Positions 49,195 through 58,844 are shown, counted from the first letter of the stretch. The stretch is 64,000 bases of DNA from Gammaproteobacteria bacterium (GCA_024235135.1 JACKMZ010000006.1:124001-188000), one strand, 5' to 3'. Notes: generated from the sequence alone by a model not told the origin. Program-made: numbers and translations.

Positions 49195-51111
49195 ATGGCT
49201 CCCACATTTCCCCGATGGCTTTTTTGTCCATTGTGTGTAGTCATATGGGCGGGTGTGGCGCAAGCCACGCCGCCGTCCACAGAAACTGCCACCGCCACGC
49301 CCTCGACACCTCCTGTCGAAACACAGAATATTTCATCCCCGGTTTCCCCGGCCGAGACAGCGGGTGTCCCAACCTCGCCATCCCCGGCCGAAGCACAGCA
49401 AGCCCCGCCTCCAGCCCCGGCGGTCGAGGCGCAAAACGCCGCACCGCCCGCAACGACGGTCGTCGACACTCAAAAGGCCCCGGCAACAACCCTCGCTGCA
49501 GAGACTAAAACGGCCCCACCCGCCGCCCCTGTTACCCTTCCGCAGAAGATCGCCGAAGACTTACGCCGGCGTTTCGAAACGGGGATGACGATGGACACAC
49601 TGCGTGCCGGCACCTCGCGTTTACAGTCGCCGGTCACGATCAGTCAGTTTTACACCTACCGTGATTATCAGCCCGCTTGGGTGGAAGCCGATGGACCCAG
49701 TCCGTGGGCCGCCGAGCTGTTGGACACACTGTCCCAAGCCGATGAGGTGGGTCTACGCGCCACCGATTATCCCGTCAAGGAGTTGCGACGCTTGCTCCAC
49801 GCGGCCGCCAACGGGGGCGCTGCGTATCCCGTCGAACAATGGGCGGATTTGGAACTGCATCTGACCGATGCGTGGGTCACCTACGCCTCCCACATGCTGT
49901 TCGGACGACTCAACCCCCGCCGCATCGATAAGCAATGGGGCATCAAGGACTCCGGGCCGGATTTGGCCGTGGTGTTACAGCAGGCTCTGGAACAACAACA
50001 ACCCATCGCAGTATTAGCCACGTTGTCTCCCCCAGACCCGGCCTACGCCCGTTTGCTGAAAACACTTAACGCCTATCGCACTGTAGCGAAAGCCGGCGGC
50101 TGGGGACAAATCGCGCCCGGTCCCAAGTTGGGCAAAGGCGCCCGTCAGGCCCGCGTGCAACAGGTGAAGGCGCGTCTAACGGCCTCGGGCGACCTTCCCG
50201 CGACCGCCGGCAAGGATAATCTGTTCGACGAGGATCTGGCCCAAGCGGTGAAACACTTCCAACTCCGCCATGGCTTGGCCGCCGACGGCGTGGTCGGTCC
50301 CACCACATTGGCCGAGATGAATGTGCCCGTGGAACAGCGGCTGACCCAGCTTGAATTGAATCTGGAACGTTGGCGCTGGCTGCCGCAGGAGTTGGGAGCC
50401 CGGCACATTCAGGTCAACATCACCAATTACACGATGAGCGTCATCGAACAGGGCGAGGAAGTCTTCGGCACCAAGGTTATCGTCGGCCAGCTCAAACGTC
50501 CCACGCCGGTGTTCAGCGCCGACATGAGCTATCTCGTGCTCAATCCAGCCTGGTATGTGCCCAGTTCCATCGCGGTCAAGGACAAATTGCCGAAACTACG
50601 GCGCAATGCCTACGCTCTGGCTGGACAGCGCATCAAGGTTTACGCGGGTGGGAGAGAGATCGATCCCGGCTCCGTCAACTGGCAGCAGGTCGGAGCCGGA
50701 AATTTTCCTTATCAGTTGCGTCAGGACCCCGGCCCGCGCAATGCGCTGGGCAAGATCAAGTTCATGTTCCCCAATCCCTACAATGTGTATCTGCACGACA
50801 CACCGTCGCGCAGCCTGTTCCAACACAGTGAGCGAGCCTTCAGTTCCGGGTGCATCCGCGTCGCTGAGCCCATTGAGCTGGCGGAGTACCTGTTGCAACA
50901 CGACAAACGTTGGACCCGCAAGGCCATCATTTCCGCCACCCAGGGTAGCGGCCAACGGACCGTCAATCTGCCCGAGAAAATCCCCGTCTACCTGCTCTAT
51001 TGGACCGCCTGGGTCGACGAGGATGGCACCGTGCAGTTCCGCGAGGACATCTACCAACGCGATCAACGCTTGGCTCGCGCCTGGAACGGCGATCGACTGA
51101 CGGGGGCCTGA
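49195..51111 (+). CDS. YcbB-type L,D-transpeptidase
   Basis: A 638-residue secreted L,D-transpeptidase. After a signal peptide (LFCPLCVVIWAGVAQA) comes a Pro/Ala/Thr-rich repetitive stretch (residues about 20-115), a YcbB N-terminal scaffold domain (YRDYQPAWVEADGPSPWAAELLDTLSQADEVGL), a peptidoglycan-binding domain 1 (NLFDEDLAQAVKHFQLRHGLAADGVVGPTTLAEMN) and a YkuD domain with the catalytic Cys in HDTPSRSLFQHSERAFSSGCIRVAEP. These enzymes form 3-3 peptidoglycan cross-links. The ATG at 49195 is chosen for its GAGGTG site and signal peptide. Confidence 0.9.
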   Translation: MAPTFPRWLFCPLCVVIWAGVAQATPPSTETATATPSTPPVETQNISSPVSPAETAGVPTSPSPAEAQQAPPPAPAVEAQNAAPPATTVVDTQKAPATTLAAETKTAPPAAPVTLPQKIAEDLRRRFETGMTMDTLRAGTSRLQSPVTISQFYTYRDYQPAWVEADGPSPWAAELLDTLSQADEVGLRATDYPVKELRRLLHAAANGGAAYPVEQWADLELHLTDAWVTYASHMLFGRLNPRRIDKQWGIKDSGPDLAVVLQQALEQQQPIAVLATLSPPDPAYARLLKTLNAYRTVAKAGGWGQIAPGPKLGKGARQARVQQVKARLTASGDLPATAGKDNLFDEDLAQAVKHFQLRHGLAADGVVGPTTLAEMNVPVEQRLTQLELNLERWRWLPQELGARHIQVNITNYTMSVIEQGEEVFGTKVIVGQLKRPTPVFSADMSYLVLNPAWYVPSSIAVKDKLPKLRRNAYALAGQRIKVYAGGREIDPGSVNWQQVGAGNFPYQLRQDPGPRNALGKIKFMFPNPYNVYLHDTPSRSLFQHSERAFSSGCIRVAEPIELAEYLLQHDKRWTRKAIISATQGSGQRTVNLPEKIPVYLLYWTAWVDEDGTVQFREDIYQRDQRLARAWNGDRLTGA

Positions 51112-51136
51112 GGCGACACGACCCCTTCGCGCAACC

Positions 51137-51565
51137 TCAGTGCATGTGCTTGGCGGAGGGCGCATCGCCAATGGGGGGAGTTGGCGTGGCATGATGTAAT
51201 ATCATGCGCCAGTCCCCTTTTTCATCCTGGCGATAAACATTGGTGGACAGCACGGGCTGCCTGGGCTGCTCGGCGGCCCCCAGCACGGTGATGTGCTCAA
51301 ACACGGTATTGACGGCCAAACCGCCCTGGACGTGGGTGCTGAGTGTACTGATCTGGAATCGCAAGCGGGCGGGATTGGCGAATATCTGTTGCCAACTGGC
51401 CCGTACTTGACTCATGCCCTGCAAGGGCGGCCCCAGGGGATGAACGCATACGATGCCGTTCCCGGCCTCCCAGACCAACATCATGGCTTCCAGATTAGTC
51501 GCCTCGAATGCGGCGTAGAATGCGGCTTCCGCCTCTTTAGGGGTTGTGAAGGAAGGTTCGTTCAT
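51137..51565 (-). CDS. SnoaL-like (NTF2 fold) protein
   Basis: A 142-residue protein: FTTPKEAEAAFYAAFEATNLEAMMLVWEAGNGIVCVHPLGPPLQGMSQVRASWQQIFANP then a C-terminal KGDWRMILHHATP, typical of DUF4440/SnoaL_3 NTF2-like proteins with a hydrophobic pocket. Cytoplasmic, with no catalytic residues that can be assigned. It is convergent with the transpeptidase gene. Confidence 0.82.
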   Translation of the reverse strand: MNEPSFTTPKEAEAAFYAAFEATNLEAMMLVWEAGNGIVCVHPLGPPLQGMSQVRASWQQIFANPARLRFQISTLSTHVQGGLAVNTVFEHITVLGAAEQPRQPVLSTNVYRQDEKGDWRMILHHATPTPPIGDAPSAKHMH

Positions 51566-51765
51566 ACACTCGGGTAGGCTTTGCCGGACTTTTCAGGTCG
51601 TCATCGGTACCGGTAAACCGGCGCTTTTGGTTAAGCTTATCAGTAATCCCAACCGGTTCGCGGGGTATCCAGCACATTTTTCCCAACCCCCTGACGAAAG
51701 TCTGGGAATCAAGGTTTTGTCGAGTCACACCCAAAACACGGGTTTCGTTCCGGAGAAAGCGCAAC

Positions 51766-52392
51766 ATGCCCCTATTCCACGTTACTCACCCCTTAGTCCA
51801 ACACAAACTGGGTTTGTTGCGTCAAGCCGATCTCAGCATCAAGAGCTTTCGTGAGCTGGCCTCCGAAATCGCCTGTTTACTGACCTACGAAGCCACCCAG
51901 GATCTGGAAACCGAGACGGTGACCCTACCGGGTTGGGCCGGACCGGTTACCGTCCAGCGCATCAAGGGCAAAAAAATTACGGTGGTTCCGATTCTTCGAG
52001 CGGGACTGGGCATGTTGAACGGGGTACTGGAGCTGATTCCCAGCGCCCGCGTCAGCGTGGTGGGCTTGTACCGCGACGAGAAAACCCTGCAGCCCGTCAG
52101 CTATTACGCCAAGCTCACCAGCCAGTTGGATGAACGAATCGCCCTGATTGTCGACCCCATGCTGGCCACGGGCGGCACGCTGAGCGCCACCGTCCAGTTG
52201 CTCAAGGACAGCGGCTGCCAGCGCATCAAAGGGTTGTTTCTAGTCGCCGCGCCCGAAGGCTTACGCCTAATGGAACAACAACATCCGGACCTGGAAATCT
52301 ATACAGCCGCTATCGACGAGCGGCTCAATGACGTGGGCTACATTCTGCCCGGCCTGGGTGACGCGGGCGATAAGATTTTCGGCACAAAATAA
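51766..52392 (+). CDS. upp: Uracil phosphoribosyltransferase
   Basis: A 208-residue Upp converting uracil and PRPP to UMP. Motifs: PLFHVTHPLVQHKLGLLRQADLS, the PRPP site ALIVDPMLATGGTLSATVQLLKD and the C-terminal uracil site YILPGLGDAGDKIFGTK. Length is standard. It is followed 44 bases later by uraA, the usual pairing for uracil salvage. About 200 bases upstream (51566-51765) hold no gene. Confidence 0.97.
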   Translation: MPLFHVTHPLVQHKLGLLRQADLSIKSFRELASEIACLLTYEATQDLETETVTLPGWAGPVTVQRIKGKKITVVPILRAGLGMLNGVLELIPSARVSVVGLYRDEKTLQPVSYYAKLTSQLDERIALIVDPMLATGGTLSATVQLLKDSGCQRIKGLFLVAAPEGLRLMEQQHPDLEIYTAAIDERLNDVGYILPGLGDAGDKIFGTK

Positions 52393-52436
52393 CCCCTCCA
52401 CCGGCTTATCCTTTGAATCGCAAGAAATCCCATCCT

Positions 52437-53693
52437 ATGCCTTCCGAAATCTCCACTCCGGTTTATCGTTTGCGCCCGAAGGACGCCTTACTCGGCGCGC
52501 AAATGTTGTTCGTCGCCTTCGGCGCCCTGGTCCTGGTACCCCTGCTGACCGGCCTGGACCCCAATGTGGCCTTGTTCACGGCCGGGGTGGGAACCCTGTT
52601 ATTCCAGATCATTACCGGCGGCCAGGTGCCCATCTTCCTGGCATCGTCCTTTGCCTTCATCGCGCCGATTCTGTATGGCGTGCAGACCTGGGGCCTGCCC
52701 GCCACGTTGTCCGGTCTCGCGGCGGCCGGTCTGGTCTATGTCGTGCTCAGCCTGCTGGTGCGTTGGCGTGGCGTGGCGTGGCTACAGCGTCTGCTGCCGC
52801 CTATCGTGATCGGTCCCGTGATCATGGTCATCGGTCTGATACTGGCTCCCGTGGCGGTGAATATGGCCATGGGCAGAAGCGGCGACGGCTCCCTGGAACT
52901 TTATCCCAAGAACACGGCCCTGATACTTTCGCTGACCTCCCTGGTGACGACCATTCTCGTCTCCCTGCTGGGCAAGGGCTTGTTGCGGCTGGTCCCGATA
53001 CTTTGCGGCGTCGCGGTGGGCTATCTCATCGCCCTGATCATGGGCCTGGTGGACTTCGCTCCGTTGGCCAGCGCCCCGTGGTTTGCGGTACCGCACTTTA
53101 CCCTGCCGGAATGGCATTGGCCCGCGGTTCTTTTCATCGTACCGGTCGCCATCGCCCCCGCCATCGAACACTTGGGCGACATCCTGGCCATCGGTTCGAT
53201 CACCGGTCAGGATTATCTGACCAAACCCGGCATCCATCGCACCCTGTTGGGGGACGGTTTAGCGACGACTCTGGCGGCCCTGCTCGGCGGCCCCCCCAAC
53301 ACCACCTACTCCGAAGTCAGCGGCGCCGTCGCCCTGACCCGCGTGTTCAATCCCGCCATCATGACTTGGGCGGCGCTTTGCGCCATTGCCCTGGCCTTCC
53401 TGGGCAAGCTGGGGGTTTTGCTCAATACTGTGCCCACTCCAGTCATGGGGGGTATTATGGTATTGTTGTTCGGCGCCATTACCTCGATAGGAGTGCAAAC
53501 CTTGATCAACGCCGGCGAGGATTTGCTCAATCCGCGCAAACTGAGCATCGTGTCGCTGATTCTGGTATTCGGGGTAGGCGGCATGACCATCGGTACGGCG
53601 TCACTGGCCCTGAAAGGCATCGGTCTGGCGGCGCTACTGGGTGTGTTACTGAATTGGCTGCTGCCCCAAGAGCTTTCCGGGGATTCCGCTTGA
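52437..53693 (+). CDS. uraA: Uracil:H+ symporter UraA (NCS2 family)
   Basis: A 418-residue NCS2 permease with about 14 transmembrane helices. The conserved substrate-site parts are VPVAIAPAIEHLGDILAIGSITGQDYL (Glu241/His-type motif), GDGLATTLAALLGGPPNTTYSEVSGAVALTRVFNP and MGGIMVLLFGAITSIGVQTLI. The substrate is supported by adjacency to upp. The ATG at 52437 is preferred to a TTG at 52413 without a clear ribosome site. Confidence 0.92.
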   Translation: MPSEISTPVYRLRPKDALLGAQMLFVAFGALVLVPLLTGLDPNVALFTAGVGTLLFQIITGGQVPIFLASSFAFIAPILYGVQTWGLPATLSGLAAAGLVYVVLSLLVRWRGVAWLQRLLPPIVIGPVIMVIGLILAPVAVNMAMGRSGDGSLELYPKNTALILSLTSLVTTILVSLLGKGLLRLVPILCGVAVGYLIALIMGLVDFAPLASAPWFAVPHFTLPEWHWPAVLFIVPVAIAPAIEHLGDILAIGSITGQDYLTKPGIHRTLLGDGLATTLAALLGGPPNTTYSEVSGAVALTRVFNPAIMTWAALCAIALAFLGKLGVLLNTVPTPVMGGIMVLLFGAITSIGVQTLINAGEDLLNPRKLSIVSLILVFGVGGMTIGTASLALKGIGLAALLGVLLNWLLPQELSGDSA

Positions 53694-53732
53694 TTCGCCA
53701 CGCCGGTTCGGATGGCCAGGCTACCGTAGCGA

Positions 53733-53748
53733 CCGATCTGGTGATCGG
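53733..53748 (+). terminator. Short stem-loop downstream of uraA
   Basis: A perfect 6-bp stem CCGATC / GATCGG with the 4-base loop TGGT, 40 bases after the uraA stop. A T-rich stretch follows only loosely (GTTTCGAATTTC), so termination is uncertain. Confidence 0.3.
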
Positions 53749-53869
53749 GTTCACCGTTTCGAATTTCTAAAGAGTAAGGTATTACCGGCCCACGATTTTT
53801 GCGTGCGGTCTTCCGTGCACATTCCCAGCACGACGATCAGAAATTATATAAGCTATTGGTGATGGGGTG

Positions 53870-54421
53870 ATGAATAATCCTGCAACCTCTGAACAAATCC
53901 CGGCTCAGGCCAAACCGTCCAGTTTCGACTACGATGCCCTCATCGCCTGCGCGCGGGGTGAACTGTTCGGTCCCGGCAATGCCCAATTGCCGATGCCCCC
54001 GCTGCTGATGTTCGACCGTATCGTGTCCATCAACGAGAATGGCGGCTCCTTCGGGCGCGGCGAGATCATCGCGGAATTGGATTTACGGCCCGATCTCTGG
54101 TTCTTCGGCTGTCACTTCGAAGGCGATCCCGTCATGCCCGGCTGTTTGGGCCTGGACGCCATGTGGCAGTTGGTCGGCTTCTTCCTGGGTTGGAAAGGCG
54201 GTCAGGGCCGAGGTCGCGCCTTGGGCGCGGGTGAAATCCGCTTCACCGGACAGGTGCTACCCACCGCCTCCAAGGTGACATACCATGTTCACATGAAGCG
54301 GGTAGTGTTACGTAAACTGGTCATGGGTATCGCTAACGCCACCATGGCGGTCGACGGTCGGGAAATCTACGCCGGCCAAGACCTGCGGGTGGGTTTGTTT
54401 ACCTCGACTGAGCGGTTTTGA
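53870..54421 (+). CDS. fabA: 3-hydroxydecanoyl-ACP dehydratase/isomerase FabA
   Basis: A 183-residue FabA that introduces the cis double bond in unsaturated fatty acid synthesis. The active-site block is WFFGCHFEGDPVMPGCLGLDAMWQLVGFFLGW, with catalytic His and the Asp in LGLDAM. Length and the C-terminal GREIYAGQDLRVGLF are typical. ATG at 53870 follows a GATGGGG site. It is 9 bases before fabB, the classic gammaproteobacterial unsaturated fatty acid operon. Confidence 0.97.
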   Translation: MNNPATSEQIPAQAKPSSFDYDALIACARGELFGPGNAQLPMPPLLMFDRIVSINENGGSFGRGEIIAELDLRPDLWFFGCHFEGDPVMPGCLGLDAMWQLVGFFLGWKGGQGRGRALGAGEIRFTGQVLPTASKVTYHVHMKRVVLRKLVMGIANATMAVDGREIYAGQDLRVGLFTSTERF

Positions 54422-54430
54422 GGTCCCATT

Positions 54431-55651
54431 ATGACAAGACGGGTAGTTGTCACAGGCATCGGTATCGTTTCCAGTATCGGGAACAACCAACAGGAAGTGG
54501 CGGACGCTTTACGCGCCGGACGTAGTGGCATCGAATTCTCACCCAGCTACGCGGAGGTGGGATTGCGCTCGCGGGTGCACGGTGCGATTAACCTGAAATT
54601 GGATGAATTGATCGATCGTAAAGTCTTGCGCTTCATGGGCGACGCGGCGGCGTTCAATTACCTAGCCATGCGTGAGGCCATAGCCGATGCGCGGCTGCCG
54701 GAGACACTGGTTTCTCAGCCCCGTACCGGTCTGATCATGGGGACTGGCGGCGCGAGTCCCGCCAACATCGTCGGGGGAGCCGATACTCTGCGCAGCCGTG
54801 GCGTGCGGCGCATGGGTCCGTATCTAGTGACCCGCACCATGTCCAGCACCACGGCGGCCTGCCTGGCGGTGCCCTACGGAATCAAGGGAATCAATTACTC
54901 CATCAGTTCCGCCTGCGCCTCCAGCGCGCATTGCATCGGCAACGCCTGTGAATTGATCCAGTGGGGAAAACAGGACGTCATGTTCGCGGGCGGTGGCGAG
55001 GAAGTTCATTGGAGCATGGCGGCCTTGTTCGACGCCATGGGCGCGTTGTCCTCCAAATTCAATGATACGCCGACACTGGCCTCGCGGCCTTACGACAAGG
55101 ACCGCGATGGTTTCGTGATTTCCGGCGGTGGTGGCGTGGTCGTCCTGGAAGAATTGGAACATGCTTTGCGGCGGGGCGCTTCGATTTACGCGGAAGTCAC
55201 CGGTTACGGAGCGACCTCAGACGGCGAGGACATGGTGCAGCCTTCCGGCGAAGGCGCGGTGCGTTGCATGCAACAGGCTTTGGAAACCGTGAAAAAGCCG
55301 ATTGATTACATCAACACCCACGGCACCAGCACGCCGGTCGGCGATGTACAGGAACTGGCGGCGGTACGCGAGATGTTCGGCTCCGAAATTCCGCCATTCA
55401 GCTCGACCAAGTCACTGACCGGTCACGCCCTGGGCGCGGCCGGCGTGCATGAGGCCATCTATTGTTTGCTGATGCAGAAGCATGATTTCATCGCCGCTTC
55501 CGCCAATATCCAAAACCTCGATCCCCAGGCGACCGACTTGCCCATCGTACGGGAACGCCGGGATAACGTGAAACTGAACACGGTGCTGTCCAACAGCTTT
55601 GGCTTCGGCGGCAGCAACGCGGCTCTGGTTTTCGAGCGATACACGGGCTGA
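54431..55651 (+). CDS. fabB: 3-oxoacyl-ACP synthase I FabB
   Basis: A 406-residue ketoacyl synthase that elongates the cis-unsaturated acyl-ACP made by FabA. Catalytic residues: Cys in NYSISSACASSAHCIGN, His in NTHGTSTPVGD and Lys/His in FSSTKSLTGHALGAAGVHEA. The pairing with fabA identifies FabB rather than FabF. It is convergent with the glycosyltransferase gene 23 bases downstream. Confidence 0.96.
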   Translation: MTRRVVVTGIGIVSSIGNNQQEVADALRAGRSGIEFSPSYAEVGLRSRVHGAINLKLDELIDRKVLRFMGDAAAFNYLAMREAIADARLPETLVSQPRTGLIMGTGGASPANIVGGADTLRSRGVRRMGPYLVTRTMSSTTAACLAVPYGIKGINYSISSACASSAHCIGNACELIQWGKQDVMFAGGGEEVHWSMAALFDAMGALSSKFNDTPTLASRPYDKDRDGFVISGGGGVVVLEELEHALRRGASIYAEVTGYGATSDGEDMVQPSGEGAVRCMQQALETVKKPIDYINTHGTSTPVGDVQELAAVREMFGSEIPPFSSTKSLTGHALGAAGVHEAIYCLLMQKHDFIAASANIQNLDPQATDLPIVRERRDNVKLNTVLSNSFGFGGSNAALVFERYTG

Positions 55652-55674
55652 TCGTCTGTTTCCCCGGACAGGCG

Positions 55675-56856
55675 CTACGGAGACGTGCTGGAAGACGAAC
55701 GGGTGTATTCATCGCCCGTCGTCAGTTGCTCATAGACGGCCAGATAGGCGTCCACTTCCCCGCCGGCGCTGAAATGCCGGCCCACATACAGGCGCCCGGC
55801 GGCTCCCAACCGGGCGCGTTCCTCCCGAGGTAACGCCAACAACTTGAGACTGCTCTCCGCCAGATCGAGTGGCGAGGAAGGCGGTATCATCCAAGGCTCC
55901 CATACTGAGCCCTCCAGTACATCCACAATGCCGCCCACTCTGGCGGCCACCACGGGTATTCCACAAGCCAGGGCCTCCAATACGGCGTTAGGCATGCCAT
56001 CGTGACTGGACGGATGCCAAACCAGATCGAGCAGACGGTAATAAGAGGCTAGATCTTCTTGGGAGAGCCAGTCGATTGCCATGATTCCGGCACGAATCCC
56101 CGGCAAGCTATCCAGCAAGTGTTCGTATTCCTCCCGGTCATCTTCGCGTACTCCCCCCAACAACAGCAGGCGGGCCTGGGGATAGCGCAACCGGAGCAGG
56201 CCGAAGGCCCGCAACAGGGCATCCAGACCTTTCTTGCGGCGGGCTTCCCCGGAAAACCCGATGAGCGGGAAAGCGTCTTGCAACGACCATTTTTCATACA
56301 GGGACGCATCGGCCGCGCCGGGCTGGAAGTGCTGGCAATCCACGCCGTTGGGCAACCAGCGTGTGGCTCGCGCGCCAAGGGCTTGAGCGATGCGGCATAG
56401 ATCCCTGGAAACGCCGACCGTCAGATCCGCCTGGCGCAAGGCGTGCAGCACGCCGGATTGCCATGGGTCGCGGAAGATGTCCTTTTCCAGGTCATTTCCC
56501 CTTGCCGCCAACAGGACCGGGATGGAAAAATAACGTGCGGCGAGGGTGGCCAAAAATCCGGTGCGACTGGGATAAACCCCATGCACCAAGCGATAGGGAC
56601 CGCGCTCCGACAACAAGCGGAAAGCACGTTGTTGGAGCGCGTCCCAACGCGGCCCGGTGATCCTGATGACAATGACATTGACGTCATCCTGCCGATCAGC
56701 ACATAAGCTCGCAGATCGCGACCTTTGGATCACGATCACTTCCACCGGCACCCGAACACTCAAGCGGCGCGCCAGCCGCCCCAAAGCCAACCCCAGGCCA
56801 CCCCGGTCGGGTGGATAGGCCGGCGTCAGAATCGCAACGGGTGATACGAGAGACAT
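55675..56856 (-). CDS. GT4-family glycosyltransferase
   Basis: A 393-residue GT-B enzyme. The N-terminal domain starts VAILTPAYPPDRGGLGLALGRLARRL; the C-terminal sugar-nucleotide site is FPLIGFSGEARRKKGLDALLRAFGLL, then HDGMPNAVLEALACGIPVVAARVGGIVDVLE with the GT4 E-x7-E type motif. The acceptor is unknown. I start at ATG 56856, leaving 3 bases to the divergent zinc-ribbon gene; a long upstream extension in frame has no family features. Confidence 0.87.
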   Translation of the reverse strand: MSLVSPVAILTPAYPPDRGGLGLALGRLARRLSVRVPVEVIVIQRSRSASLCADRQDDVNVIVIRITGPRWDALQQRAFRLLSERGPYRLVHGVYPSRTGFLATLAARYFSIPVLLAARGNDLEKDIFRDPWQSGVLHALRQADLTVGVSRDLCRIAQALGARATRWLPNGVDCQHFQPGAADASLYEKWSLQDAFPLIGFSGEARRKKGLDALLRAFGLLRLRYPQARLLLLGGVREDDREEYEHLLDSLPGIRAGIMAIDWLSQEDLASYYRLLDLVWHPSSHDGMPNAVLEALACGIPVVAARVGGIVDVLEGSVWEPWMIPPSSPLDLAESSLKLLALPREERARLGAAGRLYVGRHFSAGGEVDAYLAVYEQLTTGDEYTRSSSSTSP

Positions 56857-56859
56857 CGC

Positions 56860-57111
56860 ATGGCAACCTGCAAACAATTGGTAGGAAACTGGACCCGCTT
56901 GACGTGCGGCGGGGAAATCGTCCAAGGCCGCTGCCAACGTTGCGGCGCCTTGGCCAACGATCGAATCACGGATTATGACAGTGGCTCCGCACGGGTCGAG
57001 CTTTCCTTCAGCAACGAGGAACTGGAACAGTTCGGCGTCGTTCTGTCCCCGGAACATGGCGCGGCCAACCCGCCCGAATGGGGCAACGACCCGTTCACCG
57101 ATTTCACCTGA
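56860..57111 (+). CDS. Small cysteine-containing hypothetical protein
   Basis: An 83-residue protein with CKQLVGNWTRLTCGGEIVQGRCQRCGALANDRITDYDSG: four cysteines, of which the C-x8-C-x2-C part looks like a short zinc-ribbon, followed by an acidic helical tail. I do not recognise a family. Its start is 3 bases from the divergent glycosyltransferase start and its stop is 3 bases before the next glycosyltransferase start. Position suggests a linked function. Confidence 0.6.
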   Translation: MATCKQLVGNWTRLTCGGEIVQGRCQRCGALANDRITDYDSGSARVELSFSNEELEQFGVVLSPEHGAANPPEWGNDPFTDFT

Positions 57112-57114
57112 GCC

Positions 57115-58146
57115 TTGTCCGCGCCGATCATTCTCTGGTATGCCCCCGGCGGGGGTTTAGGGCATGCCACGCGAGCCTTGGCGGTGTTGCGCCATTTGCG
57201 ACCGCGTTTCCCCGATGCCGCGCTGTTGCTGGTAGTGACCACGCCGTATATTTCCAGCGCAGTCATGCAGGGCGTGAGCGTGCTGCGCCTGCCTTCGGGC
57301 TTCGAGTGGCACGGCGGCGGATTCGCGGACAAAGCCGCCGATGCAGCGCGGGCCCTGCTCCACGCGCTGGGTCCTTTCGATCTACTGGTGGTCGATACCT
57401 TTGCCGACGGGATGTGGGGCGAACTGACAGCCGATGTTCTGCAATTGGCCCGCCGGCGGGCGCTGATATTCCGCCTGGGGGGGACCGATCCCGATCGCTC
57501 CCCGGCCTGGCCGCTGTACCAGCGCAGATTCGCCCCCTATCCCCACGCCCCGCGTGCGGACACCGAAGCTCTCGGCGCCATCCTGATCCGCCGTCCCGAC
57601 GAAGCCTTTTCCCCACGTCAGGCGCGAAGTCATCTCGGTGTGTCCGAGGATTCGGAGGCGCCTGTCATCGTCGCCCTGCACGCCGGCGATCCGGGCGAGG
57701 TCGCCAGTCTGTTCTGGCTGGTGCGGCTGGCGGCCGAGCAATTAGGACGGCCTCATCATCTTCGCCTGATTACGCCGTTGCCAGTGACCGACGGTCATTG
57801 GCCGGAGCGGGCGCACCTGTTCCCCGCCGCCGAAATCCTTCCCGGCGCCGATCTGGTCATCGCCGCCGCCGGTTACAATACCCATGCCGAACTGGGCTGT
57901 TTCGGTCGGCGCGCCTTGTTCTGTCCCTTCGGCCGCTCCCACGACGACCAATGGGGACGTTTGCTGCCGGACCAGATTCGTTTCGAACTGACCATCGATC
58001 CCCAGCAACTGGCGACGTTGATGGCGCAATCCCTGGATCGACCCACCCCGGCCCCGTTGCCCGCCGACCAGGGCAACGGGGCGCTGCGCTGCGCGCAACG
58101 CCTTGAATCGCTGCTCGACGATCAAGCGACCGGCGTCAACGCTTGA
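57115..58146 (+). CDS. MurG/GT1-like glycosyltransferase
   Basis: A 343-residue GT-B protein starting at TTG: PIILWYAPGGGLGHATRALAVLRHL is the N-terminal GGxGH loop used by MurG/UGT-type enzymes, and LVIAAAGYNTHAELGCFGRRALFCPFGRSHDDQWGRLL is the C-terminal nucleotide-sugar site. No signal. Substrates unknown. The 3' end overlaps the convergent membrane protein gene by 25 bases. It forms a cluster with the small Cys protein and the divergent GT4 enzyme. Confidence 0.83.
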   Translation: MSAPIILWYAPGGGLGHATRALAVLRHLRPRFPDAALLLVVTTPYISSAVMQGVSVLRLPSGFEWHGGGFADKAADAARALLHALGPFDLLVVDTFADGMWGELTADVLQLARRRALIFRLGGTDPDRSPAWPLYQRRFAPYPHAPRADTEALGAILIRRPDEAFSPRQARSHLGVSEDSEAPVIVALHAGDPGEVASLFWLVRLAAEQLGRPHHLRLITPLPVTDGHWPERAHLFPAAEILPGADLVIAAAGYNTHAELGCFGRRALFCPFGRSHDDQWGRLLPDQIRFELTIDPQQLATLMAQSLDRPTPAPLPADQGNGALRCAQRLESLLDDQATGVNA

Positions 58147-58844
58147 TACAACTGCGTAATACCCTGCTCCACTTCGATGGCGCTATCGATCGGCCCCCAG
58201 AAACACACATGCTCCTGATTGGCCACGGTCAAACAACGGAGCGACAGATTGCCGATGCGCGAGGGAATGCGCCTGGCCTGAGCCGGATAACGCGCGCTGT
58301 TCAACTTGAGTCGACCACGTACCTGGATGGCCCGGCGCACTTCCTGATTGGCCTTGGTCTTCAAGTGAGTGATGATCTTGAAGGCCAGCAGATTGCCATC
58401 GGCCAGGGCGAACTTTAATTCCAGGGGCACATAGCGATAGTATTTTTTCAGCTTCTTGGCGCTTCTGCGGGTTTTCTTAGGTTCGCATTTATCCGGACAA
58501 CTGAGGTCCACATCGGCGTACAGCGGGCTGTTCGAGTGCGCGTCCCAGCGCCAGCGTTGGGCGGTGTCGGCGGCTTCCCGGATCTGCTCGATATCCCGGG
58601 AGGTTTTGTAGCTTATCGCATACATGAACACGCCGAACGCGCCAATACCCAGCATGGCCGTCAGCACATACCAGCCGAAAATGCCGAATACCACAGCCAG
58701 CAGTACCAGTCCCAACGCCCAATACATCTTGGAGCGGCGCCGTGCGCGCAAACGATTGTCCAGACCATCCGCCGCCTGCCGCAGTTCGACGAGGCCGATC
58801 GGAAACGGGGCGGAAATGGAAAATGTGCGTTGAATCGTGGCCAT
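58122..58844 (-). CDS. Hypothetical membrane protein
   Basis: A 240-residue protein I do not recognise. One hydrophobic hairpin (YWALGLVLLAVVFGIFGWYVLTAMLGIGAFGVFMYAI, about residues 43-79) separates a short cytoplasmic N-terminus from a larger soluble domain (KYYRYVPLELKFALADGNLLAFKIITHLKTK, a beta-rich block, ending LRCLTVANQEHVCFWGPIDSA). Lys-rich motif CEPKKTRRSAKKLKK is in the middle. The ATG at 58844 has a GGGAGG site. It overlaps the convergent glycosyltransferase by 25 bases. Confidence 0.65.
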   Translation of the reverse strand: MATIQRTFSISAPFPIGLVELRQAADGLDNRLRARRRSKMYWALGLVLLAVVFGIFGWYVLTAMLGIGAFGVFMYAISYKTSRDIEQIREAADTAQRWRWDAHSNSPLYADVDLSCPDKCEPKKTRRSAKKLKKYYRYVPLELKFALADGNLLAFKIITHLKTKANQEVRRAIQVRGRLKLNSARYPAQARRIPSRIGNLSLRCLTVANQEHVCFWGPIDSAIEVEQGITQLYQALTPVA

